Made by a program: the position numbers and the translations under genes. The notes under the pieces were generated by a model. That model saw only the letters and a list, made by a program, of their open reading frames with translations. It searched no databases and was not told the origin of the DNA. This document shows positions 1-8,488 of a DNA stretch of 64,000 bases, piece by piece; position 1 is the first letter of the stretch, and each line of letters begins with the position of its first letter. This DNA is from Pseudomonadota bacterium (GTDB lineage Bacteria > Desulfobacterota > Desulfobulbia > Desulfobulbales > Desulfocapsaceae): NCBI GenBank assembly GCA_018821985.1, contig JAHJKP010000032.1:1-64000 (forward strand), given 5' to 3'.

Positions 1-1732
1 TCTCCACCGCCAGTGCCAGTTGGTTTGAGGTCTCCAGATTGGCCCCTTCCGCTGCCTTGATCTCGACGAAGGCCCGGTTCGGCTCGGACTCGGGGAAGAG
101 CTCCACTCCGTGACCGAGCAGGCCGTAGCTGGCGATGATCAGGAACAGCAGCAGAACCGCACCGCCGATCACCCGGCCGCGGTGATCAAGCGACCTCTCC
201 AGCAGCCAGCGATAACTGCGGAGGACGCGGGACTCTTCGCCGCCAGCGCTCATATTGGTATGGCCGATGCGCATGAAGGAGGCGCAGAGCACCGGGTTGA
301 TAACCAGGGCGACAAAGAGCGATGAACTCAGGACGATGATCAGGGTCAGCGGCAGGTACTTCATGAACTCACCCATTATTCCCGGCCAGAACATCATCGG
401 CCCGAAGGCGCAGAGGGTGGTCACCGTCGAGGTGATGATCGGCCAGCCGACCTCTTTGGCAGCCAGGCGGGAGGCGCTGCCCCGGTCCTCGCCTTCCTGC
501 ATGTGCCGGTAGATGTTCTCGACAATGACGATGGCATTGTCCACCAGCATCCCCAGCGCCAGGATCAGACTGAAGAGGACCACCATGTTGAGGGTGATCC
601 CCAGGGCCTGCAGGACGGCAAAGGAGAGCAGCATGGAAAAGGGAATGGCCGAGGCGACGAAGAGGGCGTTGTTCAGCCCGAGGAAGAAAAAGAGCACCAC
701 AACCACCAGGATCAGACCGGTGAGGATGTTGTTCTCCAGATCAGAGACCATGCGCCGGATATCCTTGGACTGGTTCAGGGTGACGGAGATCTCGACCCCC
801 TCGGGCATCTGACTGCGGGCCATCTCCAGCAGGGCGAAGACGTGGTCGGCAACGGCGATGATGTTCTCGCCGGTCCGCTTTTTGACCGCCAGGGTCACGC
901 TGTTGCGGCCGTTGAGTCTGGCGTGGCTGGTGCGGTCTTCAAAGGTGTCGCGGACCGTGGCCACATCCGTGAGGTAGATTGGCCGGCCATCGCGGATCGC
1001 CACCATCAGGGTGTCCACCTCGGCCGGGTCGGTGAACTCGCCGGGGATACGCAGCAGATATTTCCCCTGGCCGAGATCAAGGCTGCCGCCTGGGATGTTG
1101 ACGTTCTCGCTTCGGACGGATTGGAGGATTTCGGCAAAGGAGAGTTTGTAGGCGGCCATCCGGTCCGGGTTGAATTCCACGCGGATCTCCCGCTCCCGGC
1201 CGCCGATAAGATCGGCCTCCAGCACACCGGGAATCGCCTCTATCCGGTCCTCCAGTTCCTCCGCCACCCGCTTGAGCACGGACTCCTCGACGTCGCCGGC
1301 TACGGCCAGCATCAGAATCGGGAACTCGGAGAGGTTGATTTCGAGGATGGAGGGATCGTTTTCCAGGTCATCGGGGAGATCCCCCTGGGCCTGGTCCACT
1401 TTGTCGCGGACCCATTGCAGGGCATTGTTGATGTCCACCTTGGGGGTAAACTCGATGGTGATCAGGGAGGAGCCCTCGGCGCTCAGAGACCGGATCTCCT
1501 TCACATCCTTGAGGCCCTTGAGTTTGCGCTCAATGGGCAGGGTGATGAGGGTCTCGATGTCCGAGGGCGCCACCCCCTCATAGGTGGTGCTCACCAGGAC
1601 GTAGGGGATGGTGATGTCCGGGGTCGACTCCCGGGGCAGGGTGATATAGCTTGCGACCCCGACCACGATGAACATCAGCATCAAGACGAAAATGGTGCTG
1701 CGGTGTCCGATGGCGACATTGGAGATCAGCAT
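1..1732 (-). CDS. RND-family efflux permease, N-terminal part (cut by window edge)
   Basis: Inner-membrane proton-driven pump of the AcrB/HAE1 family; the reading frame enters at 1732 and runs off the left edge, so about 577 N-terminal residues are visible. After an N-terminal membrane helix comes the LPRESTPDI stretch typical of the first periplasmic loop. Further on are several hydrophobic helices and the TM4 motif GMLVDNAIVIVEN, whose Asp belongs to the proton relay. The ATG lies one base beyond the stop codon of the adaptor gene upstream (1734-2807), so the two are co-transcribed and presumably translationally coupled. The substrate cannot be told from sequence. The outer-membrane partner is not visible and may lie outside the window. 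Confidence 0.93.
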   Translation of the reverse strand, partial: MLISNVAIGHRSTIFVLMLMFIVVGVASYITLPRESTPDITIPYVLVSTTYEGVAPSDIETLITLPIERKLKGLKDVKEIRSLSAEGSSLITIEFTPKVDINNALQWVRDKVDQAQGDLPDDLENDPSILEINLSEFPILMLAVAGDVEESVLKRVAEELEDRIEAIPGVLEADLIGGREREIRVEFNPDRMAAYKLSFAEILQSVRSENVNIPGGSLDLGQGKYLLRIPGEFTDPAEVDTLMVAIRDGRPIYLTDVATVRDTFEDRTSHARLNGRNSVTLAVKKRTGENIIAVADHVFALLEMARSQMPEGVEISVTLNQSKDIRRMVSDLENNILTGLILVVVVLFFFLGLNNALFVASAIPFSMLLSFAVLQALGITLNMVVLFSLILALGMLVDNAIVIVENIYRHMQEGEDRGSASRLAAKEVGWPIITSTVTTLCAFGPMMFWPGIMGEFMKYLPLTLIIVLSSSLFVALVINPVLCASFMRIGHTNMSAGGEESRVLRSYRWLLERSLDHRGRVIGGAVLLLFLIIASYGLLGHGVELFPESEPNRAFVEIKAAEGANLETSNQLALAVE

Positions 1733-1733
1733 G

Positions 1734-2807
1734 TCACTTTCCTTCCCCAACTACGGAGGCACCAGCCTTGACCAGATGCTGGCCCTTGACGATGAGCTGC
1801 TCCCCTGGCGCGAGCCCCTCTTCAATCACTGCCAGGTCGCCGACAATGGGGCCGACCTTGACCGGACGCAGCTGCGCCTTGCCGCCCACTTCCACATAGA
1901 CCACCTTGACCCCGTCGCGATCGACCAGGGCATAGAGGGGGACGGCGATCACCTGAGAGAGTTCCCGGCGGCTGAAAGCGACCTGAACGATCATCCCGGG
2001 GCGCAGGGTCCCCGCACTGTTGTCCACCGCGATCTTGGTCTGGTAGGTGCGGGTGGCGGGATCGGCCCCGTAGGAGAGGTGGATGATCTCGCCGTCCAGT
2101 CCCGGGCCGCTCCCTCCCCGTACCGGGGCCGCGAAAACCAGGGCCTTCCCGCCCACGGCCAGGCCGAGGATCTCCTTCTCGGGCACGTCCACCAGGGCCC
2201 GCAGCCGGTTGACCTGCATCACAACCGCCGCTGCGTCCCCTTCGGAAACGTACTCGCCCCGATCCACCAGCAGCCGGTCGAGAATGCCGTCCACCGGGCT
2301 GCGCAGGGTGCTTTTGTCCAGGGCCACCTTTGAGAGCCGGAGCTGGGCCTGGGCCTGTTCGAAGGTCTTGCGGGCATCTTCAAATTCCTGCTGACTGACC
2401 AGCTCGCGCTCAACCAGCGTCCGCCGGCGCTCCAGGTGTTTCTGCTGCAGTTCGAACTCAATCTGGTCGCGGGCAAGCTCTGCCTCGCGTCTTTCAGGAT
2501 CGATGCGCAGGATGGCCTCCCCCTTTTTCAGCCGATCTCCCTCTTTGGGGCCGATCCAGCGGACCGGGCCGGCCATCTCAGCGGCCAGGGTCAGATCTTC
2601 CCACGCCTCCAGGGTGCCGGGCAGGGTGAAGGTCTCCTGTATGTCCTGCCGGACCACCGTGTTCAGTGCGACGTTGGTAACCTTTTCTCGGGGCGGAGAG
2701 GGGGGCTGGGTCTCGGTTTCCTCGCCGTTGCTGCAGCCGGTCAGCGTCAAGGATGCCAGAAGAGCCAGGCAGGCTATCTGAATGAGGCGAAGATGAACGG
2801 ATTTCAT
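1734..2807 (-). CDS. RND efflux periplasmic adaptor (membrane fusion) lipoprotein
   Basis: Links the inner-membrane RND pump to an outer-membrane channel. The 357-residue product starts with a lipoprotein signal ending in the lipobox LTGC (Cys about residue 25). A biotinyl-lipoyl-like half (GPKEGDRLKKGEAILRID) follows, then a coiled-coil hairpin around residues 105-165, the second lipoyl half (LRSPVDGILDRLLVDRGEYV) and a beta-barrel/membrane-proximal domain ending near VKGQHLVKAG. This is the normal order and length for the family. It is first in a two-gene operon with the RND permease, which begins one base after its stop. Confidence 0.93.
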   Translation of the reverse strand: MKSVHLRLIQIACLALLASLTLTGCSNGEETETQPPSPPREKVTNVALNTVVRQDIQETFTLPGTLEAWEDLTLAAEMAGPVRWIGPKEGDRLKKGEAILRIDPERREAELARDQIEFELQQKHLERRRTLVERELVSQQEFEDARKTFEQAQAQLRLSKVALDKSTLRSPVDGILDRLLVDRGEYVSEGDAAAVVMQVNRLRALVDVPEKEILGLAVGGKALVFAAPVRGGSGPGLDGEIIHLSYGADPATRTYQTKIAVDNSAGTLRPGMIVQVAFSRRELSQVIAVPLYALVDRDGVKVVYVEVGGKAQLRPVKVGPIVGDLAVIEEGLAPGEQLIVKGQHLVKAGASVVGEGK

Positions 2808-3182
2808 TGCTGGTCTCCGGAGTTTTATATTTTGTATAGAATTATAGCTTTGGTAGATTGCATTTTGAAGTGCAACTCACAGTGGTGATGCACTATAATG
2901 CATCGTCTGAGCAAAGAATACCTCAAATGGGGTTATGATTCCCATGATTTTACGAGGCCGGTGGTTGAGGCTTTTACCTGCGCCCGTTTTCCCTTGATGC
3001 CCGGATCTTTGTTACCGAATGTCGATATATCCTGTGCCGGATTTTCGTCCTTAAATTCAGGAGGTTGGTAAAATTGTTTGTGTCTAACGAATTACTTGCT
3101 AAAAGGATTTTCTCGGGTAGATTGGTTTCAATCATACGTTCAGGTGTCTTTTGAATTTGGTACAGCAATTTAGGGGGGAGCT
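2808..3182. other. Intergenic region between divergent genes
   Basis: No gene is supported here. The region separates the leftward efflux operon from the rightward NERD gene and must contain both promoters. On the minus strand a TATAAT hexamer (2846-2841) lies 34 bp before the adaptor start and could be its -10 box; no convincing -35 is spaced correctly. A palindrome at 2887-2904 is listed separately. The rest is AT-rich and featureless. Confidence 0.5.
2887..2904. promoter_or_regulatory. Inverted repeat, candidate operator upstream of the efflux operon
   Basis: GATGCA-ctataa-TGCATC is a perfect 6-bp inverted repeat with a 6-bp spacer, about 80 bp upstream of the adaptor start codon and just beyond a possible -10 box. 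Size and position suit a dimeric regulator. No regulator gene is adjacent, so the assignment is inference. Confidence 0.3.
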
Positions 3183-4103
3183 GTGGAGCGTTTTGTAAGT
3201 CAAGTGTTGTATCTCGTGGTTGCGATAGCGTTGGCAATGGGTCCGGGAATTCTTTTTTTGTTGTGGTTCAGAAGGCAACGACGAGAAAAACGCAGTCCAA
3301 TTTGCCGGCATATCCTGCGTGGTTCTGGGGAGTCATTGCGAAAGAAGATTGCCCAGCTTGATGATCAGATAAATGATCAGATCTTTCTGTTTGCTGTTAC
3401 ACCGGTTGTTCTGGCTGGTTTTATCTTGGGGGGAGTCTTAGTAAAGGGTGGTAATCCTACCCTAGCCAACTATTTGACTCTCATCTTCGCGCTAGCTATT
3501 TTCCTGCCTATTCCTTTGGTTAAATTTGCTCGGAGATTCCGAGAAAGGTCCAATTACCAATTAGGGCTCGATGCCGAGTTAGCGGTCGGGCGGGAACTGA
3601 ATCTCATCATGCGGCAAGGATTTTACGTCTTTCACGACTTTCCTGAAGAGCATAACAATATCGATCATGTGGTGGTGGGACCGTCCGGAGTCTTCGCGGT
3701 GGAGACCAAGGGGCGGTCCAAGCCGGACAAGGGCAGGGGGGCGGTGGACGCCAAAGTCATATACAACGGCGAAGCTCTTTACTTCCCAGACAAAGCCAAG
3801 GAAACCGCCGCTATTCATCAGGCCAGGAAACAGGCCACCACCTTATCAAAATGGCTGAGCAGTGCCGTGGGTGAGCCGGTTATGGCCCGACCCGTACTGG
3901 CACTTCCAGGTTGGTTTGTGGAGCGGAAGAAACCAGATGATTTGATCCTCCTGTACGGTAAGAGCGATAATTACGCCCGGAGCCTCAAAGGGCCGGAAGT
4001 TCTGTCGGAAAATATGATCAAACGGATTGTCCATCAACTGGAAACTAAATGCCGGGATGTAGAACCAATTGCATATAGCGGCAATAAAAAGAAGCAGAGT
4101 TGA
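3183..4103 (+). CDS. Membrane-anchored NERD-domain protein
   Basis: A 306-residue protein with a GTG start preceded by a purine-rich GGGGGGAG. Hydrophobic segments lie near residues 8-29, 67-87 and 93-112, with a nuclease-related (NERD) domain from about 120 to 230. The NERD signature is visible: a Gly/Glu-containing helix (GLDAELAVGREL), then IDHVVVGPSGVFAVETKG with the Asp and Glu-x-Lys expected of the PD-(D/E)xK-like fold. NERD proteins are thought to process DNA, but their role is poorly defined. It stands at the left edge of the island; whether it works with the genes after 4280 is unknown. Confidence 0.85.
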   Translation: MERFVSQVLYLVVAIALAMGPGILFLLWFRRQRREKRSPICRHILRGSGESLRKKIAQLDDQINDQIFLFAVTPVVLAGFILGGVLVKGGNPTLANYLTLIFALAIFLPIPLVKFARRFRERSNYQLGLDAELAVGRELNLIMRQGFYVFHDFPEEHNNIDHVVVGPSGVFAVETKGRSKPDKGRGAVDAKVIYNGEALYFPDKAKETAAIHQARKQATTLSKWLSSAVGEPVMARPVLALPGWFVERKKPDDLILLYGKSDNYARSLKGPEVLSENMIKRIVHQLETKCRDVEPIAYSGNKKKQS

Positions 4104-4142
4104 TATTACGAGGCTTGGCCATGGGTAAAGATTGCGACAAGA

Positions 4143-4160
4143 GTCAAGCAAAGACTTGAC
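4143..4160. repeat. Short palindromic intergenic repeat (REP-like)
   Basis: GTCAAG-caaaga-CTTGAC forms a 6-bp stem, followed by CCCCTTTTATCCTTTT. It may help end NERD-gene transcription. Related fragments containing 'tcaagtccgct' or 'ttgaccc' recur in other gaps of this window (near 7660, 9535, 12538, 14930 and 46575), so it looks like part of a dispersed repeat family. No transposase is encoded nearby. Confidence 0.45.
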
Positions 4161-4279
4161 CCCTTTTATCCTTTTATCCGTTGATGAAATTTCGGCCAAA
4201 ATTAACGAAAACCAGAAGATGCTTCCATTAGCATAAAAAAACTTGTCTTTGGGTTAACTTTGAACAAGGAAAAATTGAT

Positions 4280-5488
4280 ATGTCCAAACAGGATATTATA
4301 GATAACGACATCAACCAAGAGCTTGCAGCTGATGGACGTCAGGCTGGCATCGAAGAGGAACCCATCACCCCTTTTCCGTTTGATGCTGATAGAATTTCTA
4401 TTTCAAATAAGCCTGTGCCGCTTCAGACACTAGTGCGCCGATTAGAGCAAGGCACCATCTCTTCTCCACTGATTCAGCGAGGTGAGGGGATATGGAACGA
4501 TGGCCAACAAAGCCGTCTCATTGAATCGCTCATGCTAAAGATTCCACTGCCTCTTTTTTATGTCGCGGCAGATGAGGACGAAAAGTGGAAGGTAGTAGAC
4601 GGACTTCAGAGAGTGACAGCAATTCGTCGTTTTGTTCTCACTAAAGAATTTGCCTTAACTGACTTAGAATTTATCAGAGAACTCAATGGGAAAAAATTTA
4701 ATGAATTGCCACAAAAATATCAAAATAGAATTTTTGAAACAGAATTTACGTTTGCTATTATAAATCCCGTTACTCCCCCAGAAGTACAGCGCAATATTTT
4801 TAAACGGCTGAATACAGGTGGATTACCACTTACACCGCAAGAGATTCGTCATGCCCTTTACTACGGCCGGTCTGCTGAGCTACTCAAAGAACTAGTTTGC
4901 ATGGAGTCATTTAAAAAAGCAACAGACTATCGTGTCAATGATAGCCGAATGGGTGCACGCGAACTCATTCTTAGATTTATTTCATTCTTGATTCGAGGAA
5001 CAGCCTTATATCCAAAAAACGAAGATATGGATGCATTTTTATGCGAAACAATGCAATTGATTAACCTCATGCCTGATTTTGATCCTGCGGATATAATAAA
5101 AGCATTTGGCGATCGGGATATTGTGCTAAAGGTTAACTATGACAACAATGAAGATATTCACTCTAGGTTCGAAACAGCTATGTGCCGCGCTTACGCCCTT
5201 TTTAATATTCATGCTTTTCGGAAATCAACCCCGCGCTCTAATTACAGAACTCCTGTAAATAAATCACTTTTTGAAGCATGGTCTGTGGTGTTGGCGGAGA
5301 TGGAAGAAGAAACATATCTTGTTTTGAAAAAGAGGAAGAATAAACTGTACCAAGAAATAAATTCTCGGATGTATGACCTTAACCAAGAATTTGAACGTTC
5401 AATATCCCGAGACAGCCATAAACCAAGCGGCGTTAGAGCAAGATATCGTATTATTAATGAGATTGTTAAAAAAATTATAGAAGAGTAG
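4280..5488 (+). CDS. DUF262 (ParB-like/GmrS-type) protein, first gene of a candidate defence operon
   Basis: A 402-residue protein with a DUF262 domain, the ParB/sulfiredoxin-like fold also found in the GmrSD restriction enzyme and in BrxU. Visible motifs are QRGEGIWNDGQQSRLIESL (about residues 65-83), VDGLQRVTAI (about 106-115; the family usually has DGQQR, here DGLQR) and LNTGGLPLTPQEIRHAL (about 177-193). In related enzymes this domain hydrolyses nucleotides. An AAGGA ribosome site lies 9 bases before the ATG. The DUF3696 ATPase starts 3 bases after the stop, so the two are co-transcribed. Base composition is clearly more AT-rich than the flanking housekeeping genes, which fits acquisition by transfer. 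The standalone role is unknown. Confidence 0.88.
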   Translation: MSKQDIIDNDINQELAADGRQAGIEEEPITPFPFDADRISISNKPVPLQTLVRRLEQGTISSPLIQRGEGIWNDGQQSRLIESLMLKIPLPLFYVAADEDEKWKVVDGLQRVTAIRRFVLTKEFALTDLEFIRELNGKKFNELPQKYQNRIFETEFTFAIINPVTPPEVQRNIFKRLNTGGLPLTPQEIRHALYYGRSAELLKELVCMESFKKATDYRVNDSRMGARELILRFISFLIRGTALYPKNEDMDAFLCETMQLINLMPDFDPADIIKAFGDRDIVLKVNYDNNEDIHSRFETAMCRAYALFNIHAFRKSTPRSNYRTPVNKSLFEAWSVVLAEMEEETYLVLKKRKNKLYQEINSRMYDLNQEFERSISRDSHKPSGVRARYRIINEIVKKIIEE

Positions 5489-5491
5489 CTT

Positions 5492-6502
5492 ATGATTGAT
5501 CAATTAGAAATTGTCGGGTTTAAATGCTTTAATAATGAAACATTAAATGTCGCACCTCTAACACTACTCTCTGGATTAAACAGCTCCGGTAAAAGTTCTT
5601 TTATTCAAGCTCTGAGGCTGCTGAAAGAGGGGGGGGCATTGGCTGGATATGGTTCATTGGCGGATTTGAAGTCCCGGGCACATGCGAGCTTCAAAATTTG
5701 TGCTCGGAAAGACAACGTACATTTCGGATTAGAATATACGGGCTCCGGTCAACTTAACAATTTAAATAAAAAAGTAGCATTTTTCCCTCCACTTTTTTCA
5801 TTTATCAGTGCTTCACGATTTGGTCCCCAGTCTTCCTTGCCCATTTATCCTGGCGACAATCTTTTATCAGTCGGAGAAAGAGGCGAATATGTAATCGACT
5901 TCTTTGAGCGTAATTACGAGCTTTCCGGCCTTTCGCCGATGCTTCGGATGGCAGGTCCGGAGACAAGCAGCGTTCGTCAGAACATTACAGCTTGGTTAAA
6001 TGTTATTTCTCCGGGTGTAACATTTGATACCAAAATCGACAGAATGGCGGACATGGGGCGGACAGAATATGGTGGTTTCAGAGCTTCTAATGTTGGTTTT
6101 GGCCTTTCATATACCCTACCTATTATTGTTAATATTCTTATTTATTCTGCCCTTATTGAATCTAATAAGCATAATTCTGCAATTATACTTATTGAAAACC
6201 CTGAAGCTCATCTTCATCCATCAGGCCAGACTAAAATTGGTGAGATGTTGGCTCGAGCTGCTGCATGCGGAATACAGATTATTGTCGAAACACACTCTGA
6301 CCATCTATTAAATGGGGTTAGACTTGCAGTAAAAGATGGACTTCTCAGAGCAAAAGATTCTGTTTTCTACTATTTCGCCCACAATTTTGAGGAAGATTAC
6401 ACATCAATTGAAACTCCAACTATTGATGAATTTGGCATGTTTGATGAGTGGCCAAATGGCTTCTTTGACGAGTCTGAAAAAAATCTCGGGAGACTTTTGT
6501 AG
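5492..6502 (+). CDS. AAA ATPase with DUF3696 tail (OLD/SMC-like)
   Basis: A 336-residue ABC/OLD-type ATPase. The N-terminus reads as a typical DNA-associated ATPase, with Walker A GLNSSGKSS at about residues 28-36. A Walker B-like ILIENPEAHLHPSGQ follows at about 233-247 and VETHSDHLLNGVR at about 265, the usual order in AAA_21/RecF-like proteins. The last 45 residues (…FDEWPNGFFDESEKNL) match the DUF3696 tail. No TOPRIM domain is seen, so this is not a full OLD nuclease. The tail end is 2 bases from the next gene. By analogy with other defence ATPases it probably senses a ligand or DNA and controls its partners; that is inference. Confidence 0.87.
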   Translation: MIDQLEIVGFKCFNNETLNVAPLTLLSGLNSSGKSSFIQALRLLKEGGALAGYGSLADLKSRAHASFKICARKDNVHFGLEYTGSGQLNNLNKKVAFFPPLFSFISASRFGPQSSLPIYPGDNLLSVGERGEYVIDFFERNYELSGLSPMLRMAGPETSSVRQNITAWLNVISPGVTFDTKIDRMADMGRTEYGGFRASNVGFGLSYTLPIIVNILIYSALIESNKHNSAIILIENPEAHLHPSGQTKIGEMLARAAACGIQIIVETHSDHLLNGVRLAVKDGLLRAKDSVFYYFAHNFEEDYTSIETPTIDEFGMFDEWPNGFFDESEKNLGRLL

Positions 6503-6504
6503 CC

Positions 6505-7380
6505 ATGCCTGACGTGTATTTAAACCCCTACCCAGGTGCTGAGGTTGATATAGAAATCGGAAAGGAAAAATTTCTTGCAACAGCCGAGGCATTATATGAA
6601 TTAAGAGACAACTTTCGCTTTTTTTATAATCCAGCCGTTGACACGCCAATACGAGCGTTCACTTTGATTCGAGACGCTGAGACCAAAGCAACTTATCGTA
6701 TTCAAGATATTATTTTTAGGCTGAGTGGGCGCCAAAAAGAAATTGCTCGTGCTTTTCTTGATTTTTTTAGCCGTGGCCAAAAATTAACGGAAGAACATCT
6801 ACAACATTGTGAAGACTGGGAACTATCATGCCTTAAAGCACCAGCACCGATTCTCGAACTTGCACTTCGCAACGAGGGAATGGTCACCACAATTGCGACT
6901 GAGAAAGAATGGGAAATAGATTTTATTGAATTCACTCAGACTGACAAATTGCTTCCAAATATTTGGGGGCAGAACAATCTTGAAAAAATTAAGCAATGGA
7001 TAATTTCTTGGAACGAAACGAATCTAGCAAATCTTCAACTCCTTGAGGAAATTTACAACGTACTTATCTGTGATGGTGCAATGGATAATTACCTTCCGAC
7101 TCATTCAGAATGGCCTACGATTTTTAAAATGTTTAAAAAGGCCTCAGCATCAAATTTTATCCATGATGGTTACCAAATTAAAGATGTCGACTCATCTTCT
7201 TTTGGAGTACTTAAGCAATTGAAGCATTTGGGCTCTGGCTTGCGTGTTTATGTCACGCCACACGATTCTAAACTTCTTTTAGGTGGCTTTTATAAAAAAG
7301 GGCAAGGAAACCATCAAGATGCTCAAAATAAAGCTATCAAGAAGGCTATGAAAAGAATTGAAAAGTTCTTAGCTACATAA
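6505..7380 (+). CDS. Unknown protein with RelE/HigB-like C-terminus, third gene of the candidate defence operon
   Basis: A 291-residue protein; I do not recognise the first ~225 residues. The final ~65 contain LKHLGSGLRVYVTP, then a hydrophobic strand (KLLLGGFYKKG) and a Gln/Asp/Lys-rich helix (DAQNKAIKKAMKRI). This is the strand-strand-helix pattern of RelE/HigB-type toxins, where G-x-G-x-R-[VI]-Y is followed by [LI]LLxGG-x-K and a C-terminal helix. It starts 2 bases after the ATPase stop and shares its AT-rich composition, so all three genes form one transcript. I infer a toxin-like effector held inactive until the ATPase/DUF262 pair responds. Catalytic residues cannot be assigned and family membership rests on pattern recognition only. 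Confidence 0.7.
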   Translation: MPDVYLNPYPGAEVDIEIGKEKFLATAEALYELRDNFRFFYNPAVDTPIRAFTLIRDAETKATYRIQDIIFRLSGRQKEIARAFLDFFSRGQKLTEEHLQHCEDWELSCLKAPAPILELALRNEGMVTTIATEKEWEIDFIEFTQTDKLLPNIWGQNNLEKIKQWIISWNETNLANLQLLEEIYNVLICDGAMDNYLPTHSEWPTIFKMFKKASASNFIHDGYQIKDVDSSSFGVLKQLKHLGSGLRVYVTPHDSKLLLGGFYKKGQGNHQDAQNKAIKKAMKRIEKFLAT

Positions 7381-7739
7381 AGCCAACTTTGGATAAGCAT
7401 CAGAAAACGCCTGTCCTAACTGAACGGTGTTGGACCACGGCAACCAATTGATACCATGTATGTAAATGTAATATTCAGTAGTTGTTTTGACTTTAAACGT
7501 AAACTGACATCTTTTGATGTCTAAAAGGGCCGTTTAAGAAAAAGGTACATACATGATTTTTGTTAGACTATCCATTTCATACCCAAAAATGTATTTTTAA
7601 GCCTTGGAATCGGTCTTTTTCAAAGTTCTTTTGTTATTATTTCAGCTCGATATTGTGGTCTGACCCCAAGCCTCAAGTGATTGACTTATAATGAGCCCCT
7701 GCCGATGTGTTCTTGCTAATGGCTCTGAAACGAAAATTG
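7381..7739. other. Intergenic region after the DUF262 operon
   Basis: AT-rich, no supported gene. It contains the near-palindrome AAAAATGTATTTTT around 7587 and a stretch near 7660-7700 with 'gtctgacccc' and 'ttgactt', similar to the dispersed repeats elsewhere in this window. A promoter for the methyltransferase gene is expected here but no clear -35/-10 pair stands out. Confidence 0.4.
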
Positions 7740-8330
7740 ATGGAAGAAAAAATTTTACACTTTTATCGTGTGAATGCAGATACCTATATCGAGGAGACAA
7801 AAGGCCTTGATATGTCACAAACTCTGTATCGGTTTTTAGAGTATTTGCCATCGAAAGGACATATCCTTGACCTTGGTTGCGGTTCTGGGCGAGATACTAT
7901 TTTTTTTCAGCAACACGGCTACAGGGTCACGGCAATGGATGCTGCCCCTGAAATAGCCAGTATCTGTAGTCGGAATATCGGCCAGGAAGTTCTTGTTATG
8001 TCGGCCCAATCTATGGATGAAAGGGAATGCTATGATGGCATATGGGCCTGTGCCAGTCTGCTCCATATCCCAGAGATGGAGTTGGGTGATACCTTGCACC
8101 GGCTAAATGTTGCACTCAAACCCGGTGGTGTCTGTTATATGTCTTTCAAAAAAGGGCAAGGGGAGCGATGGGATGAAAAAGGGCGTTTTTTCTTTGACAC
8201 CACCCCTGACATTATTCGTCAGGCTCTTTCCTATCTCGAGAAGATCGATATTATCGATATCGAAGAACAAATTAGGCCACTCCGAGGCAAGCGACAGGCT
8301 TGGGTGAATGTTTTTTTTCGGAAAGGATAA
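7740..8330 (+). CDS. Class I SAM-dependent methyltransferase
   Basis: A ~196-residue small methyltransferase with the Rossmann motif I LDLGCGSGRD at about residue 44, an acidic motif II (TAMDAAPE) and a hydrophobic motif IV region (YDGIWACASLLHIP). This resembles Methyltransf_11/25 and TehB-like enzymes rather than a DNA methylase: no NPPY or DPPY motif is present. The frame is open from 7707 (GTG), but the ATG at 7740 places the conserved ILHFYRVNADTY start near the N-terminus as in relatives. The ribosome site is weak whichever start is used. The HNH nuclease gene follows after 158 bp. The substrate is unknown. Confidence 0.82.
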   Translation: MEEKILHFYRVNADTYIEETKGLDMSQTLYRFLEYLPSKGHILDLGCGSGRDTIFFQQHGYRVTAMDAAPEIASICSRNIGQEVLVMSAQSMDERECYDGIWACASLLHIPEMELGDTLHRLNVALKPGGVCYMSFKKGQGERWDEKGRFFFDTTPDIIRQALSYLEKIDIIDIEEQIRPLRGKRQAWVNVFFRKG

Positions 8331-8488
8331 GTTTATGTACCGAAAAATGCATCATTGGAGCTCAAGATGGCTCGTTCACATAACCCTGCTCATTCCCGAT
8401 TCTGGATGGTAAAAATATCATTACCGCTTTTATTCTTCAGTAGTGAAGGTTGAATTTAAAAAAAAATGGATGCAAAGCGAGGTCGAGA

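Noticed and set aside
503-1771. Long plus-strand open frame (422 codons)
   Set aside because: It is antisense to the RND permease. Its product is His/Gln/Asp-rich with no membrane or family pattern, while the minus frame shows clear RND motifs.
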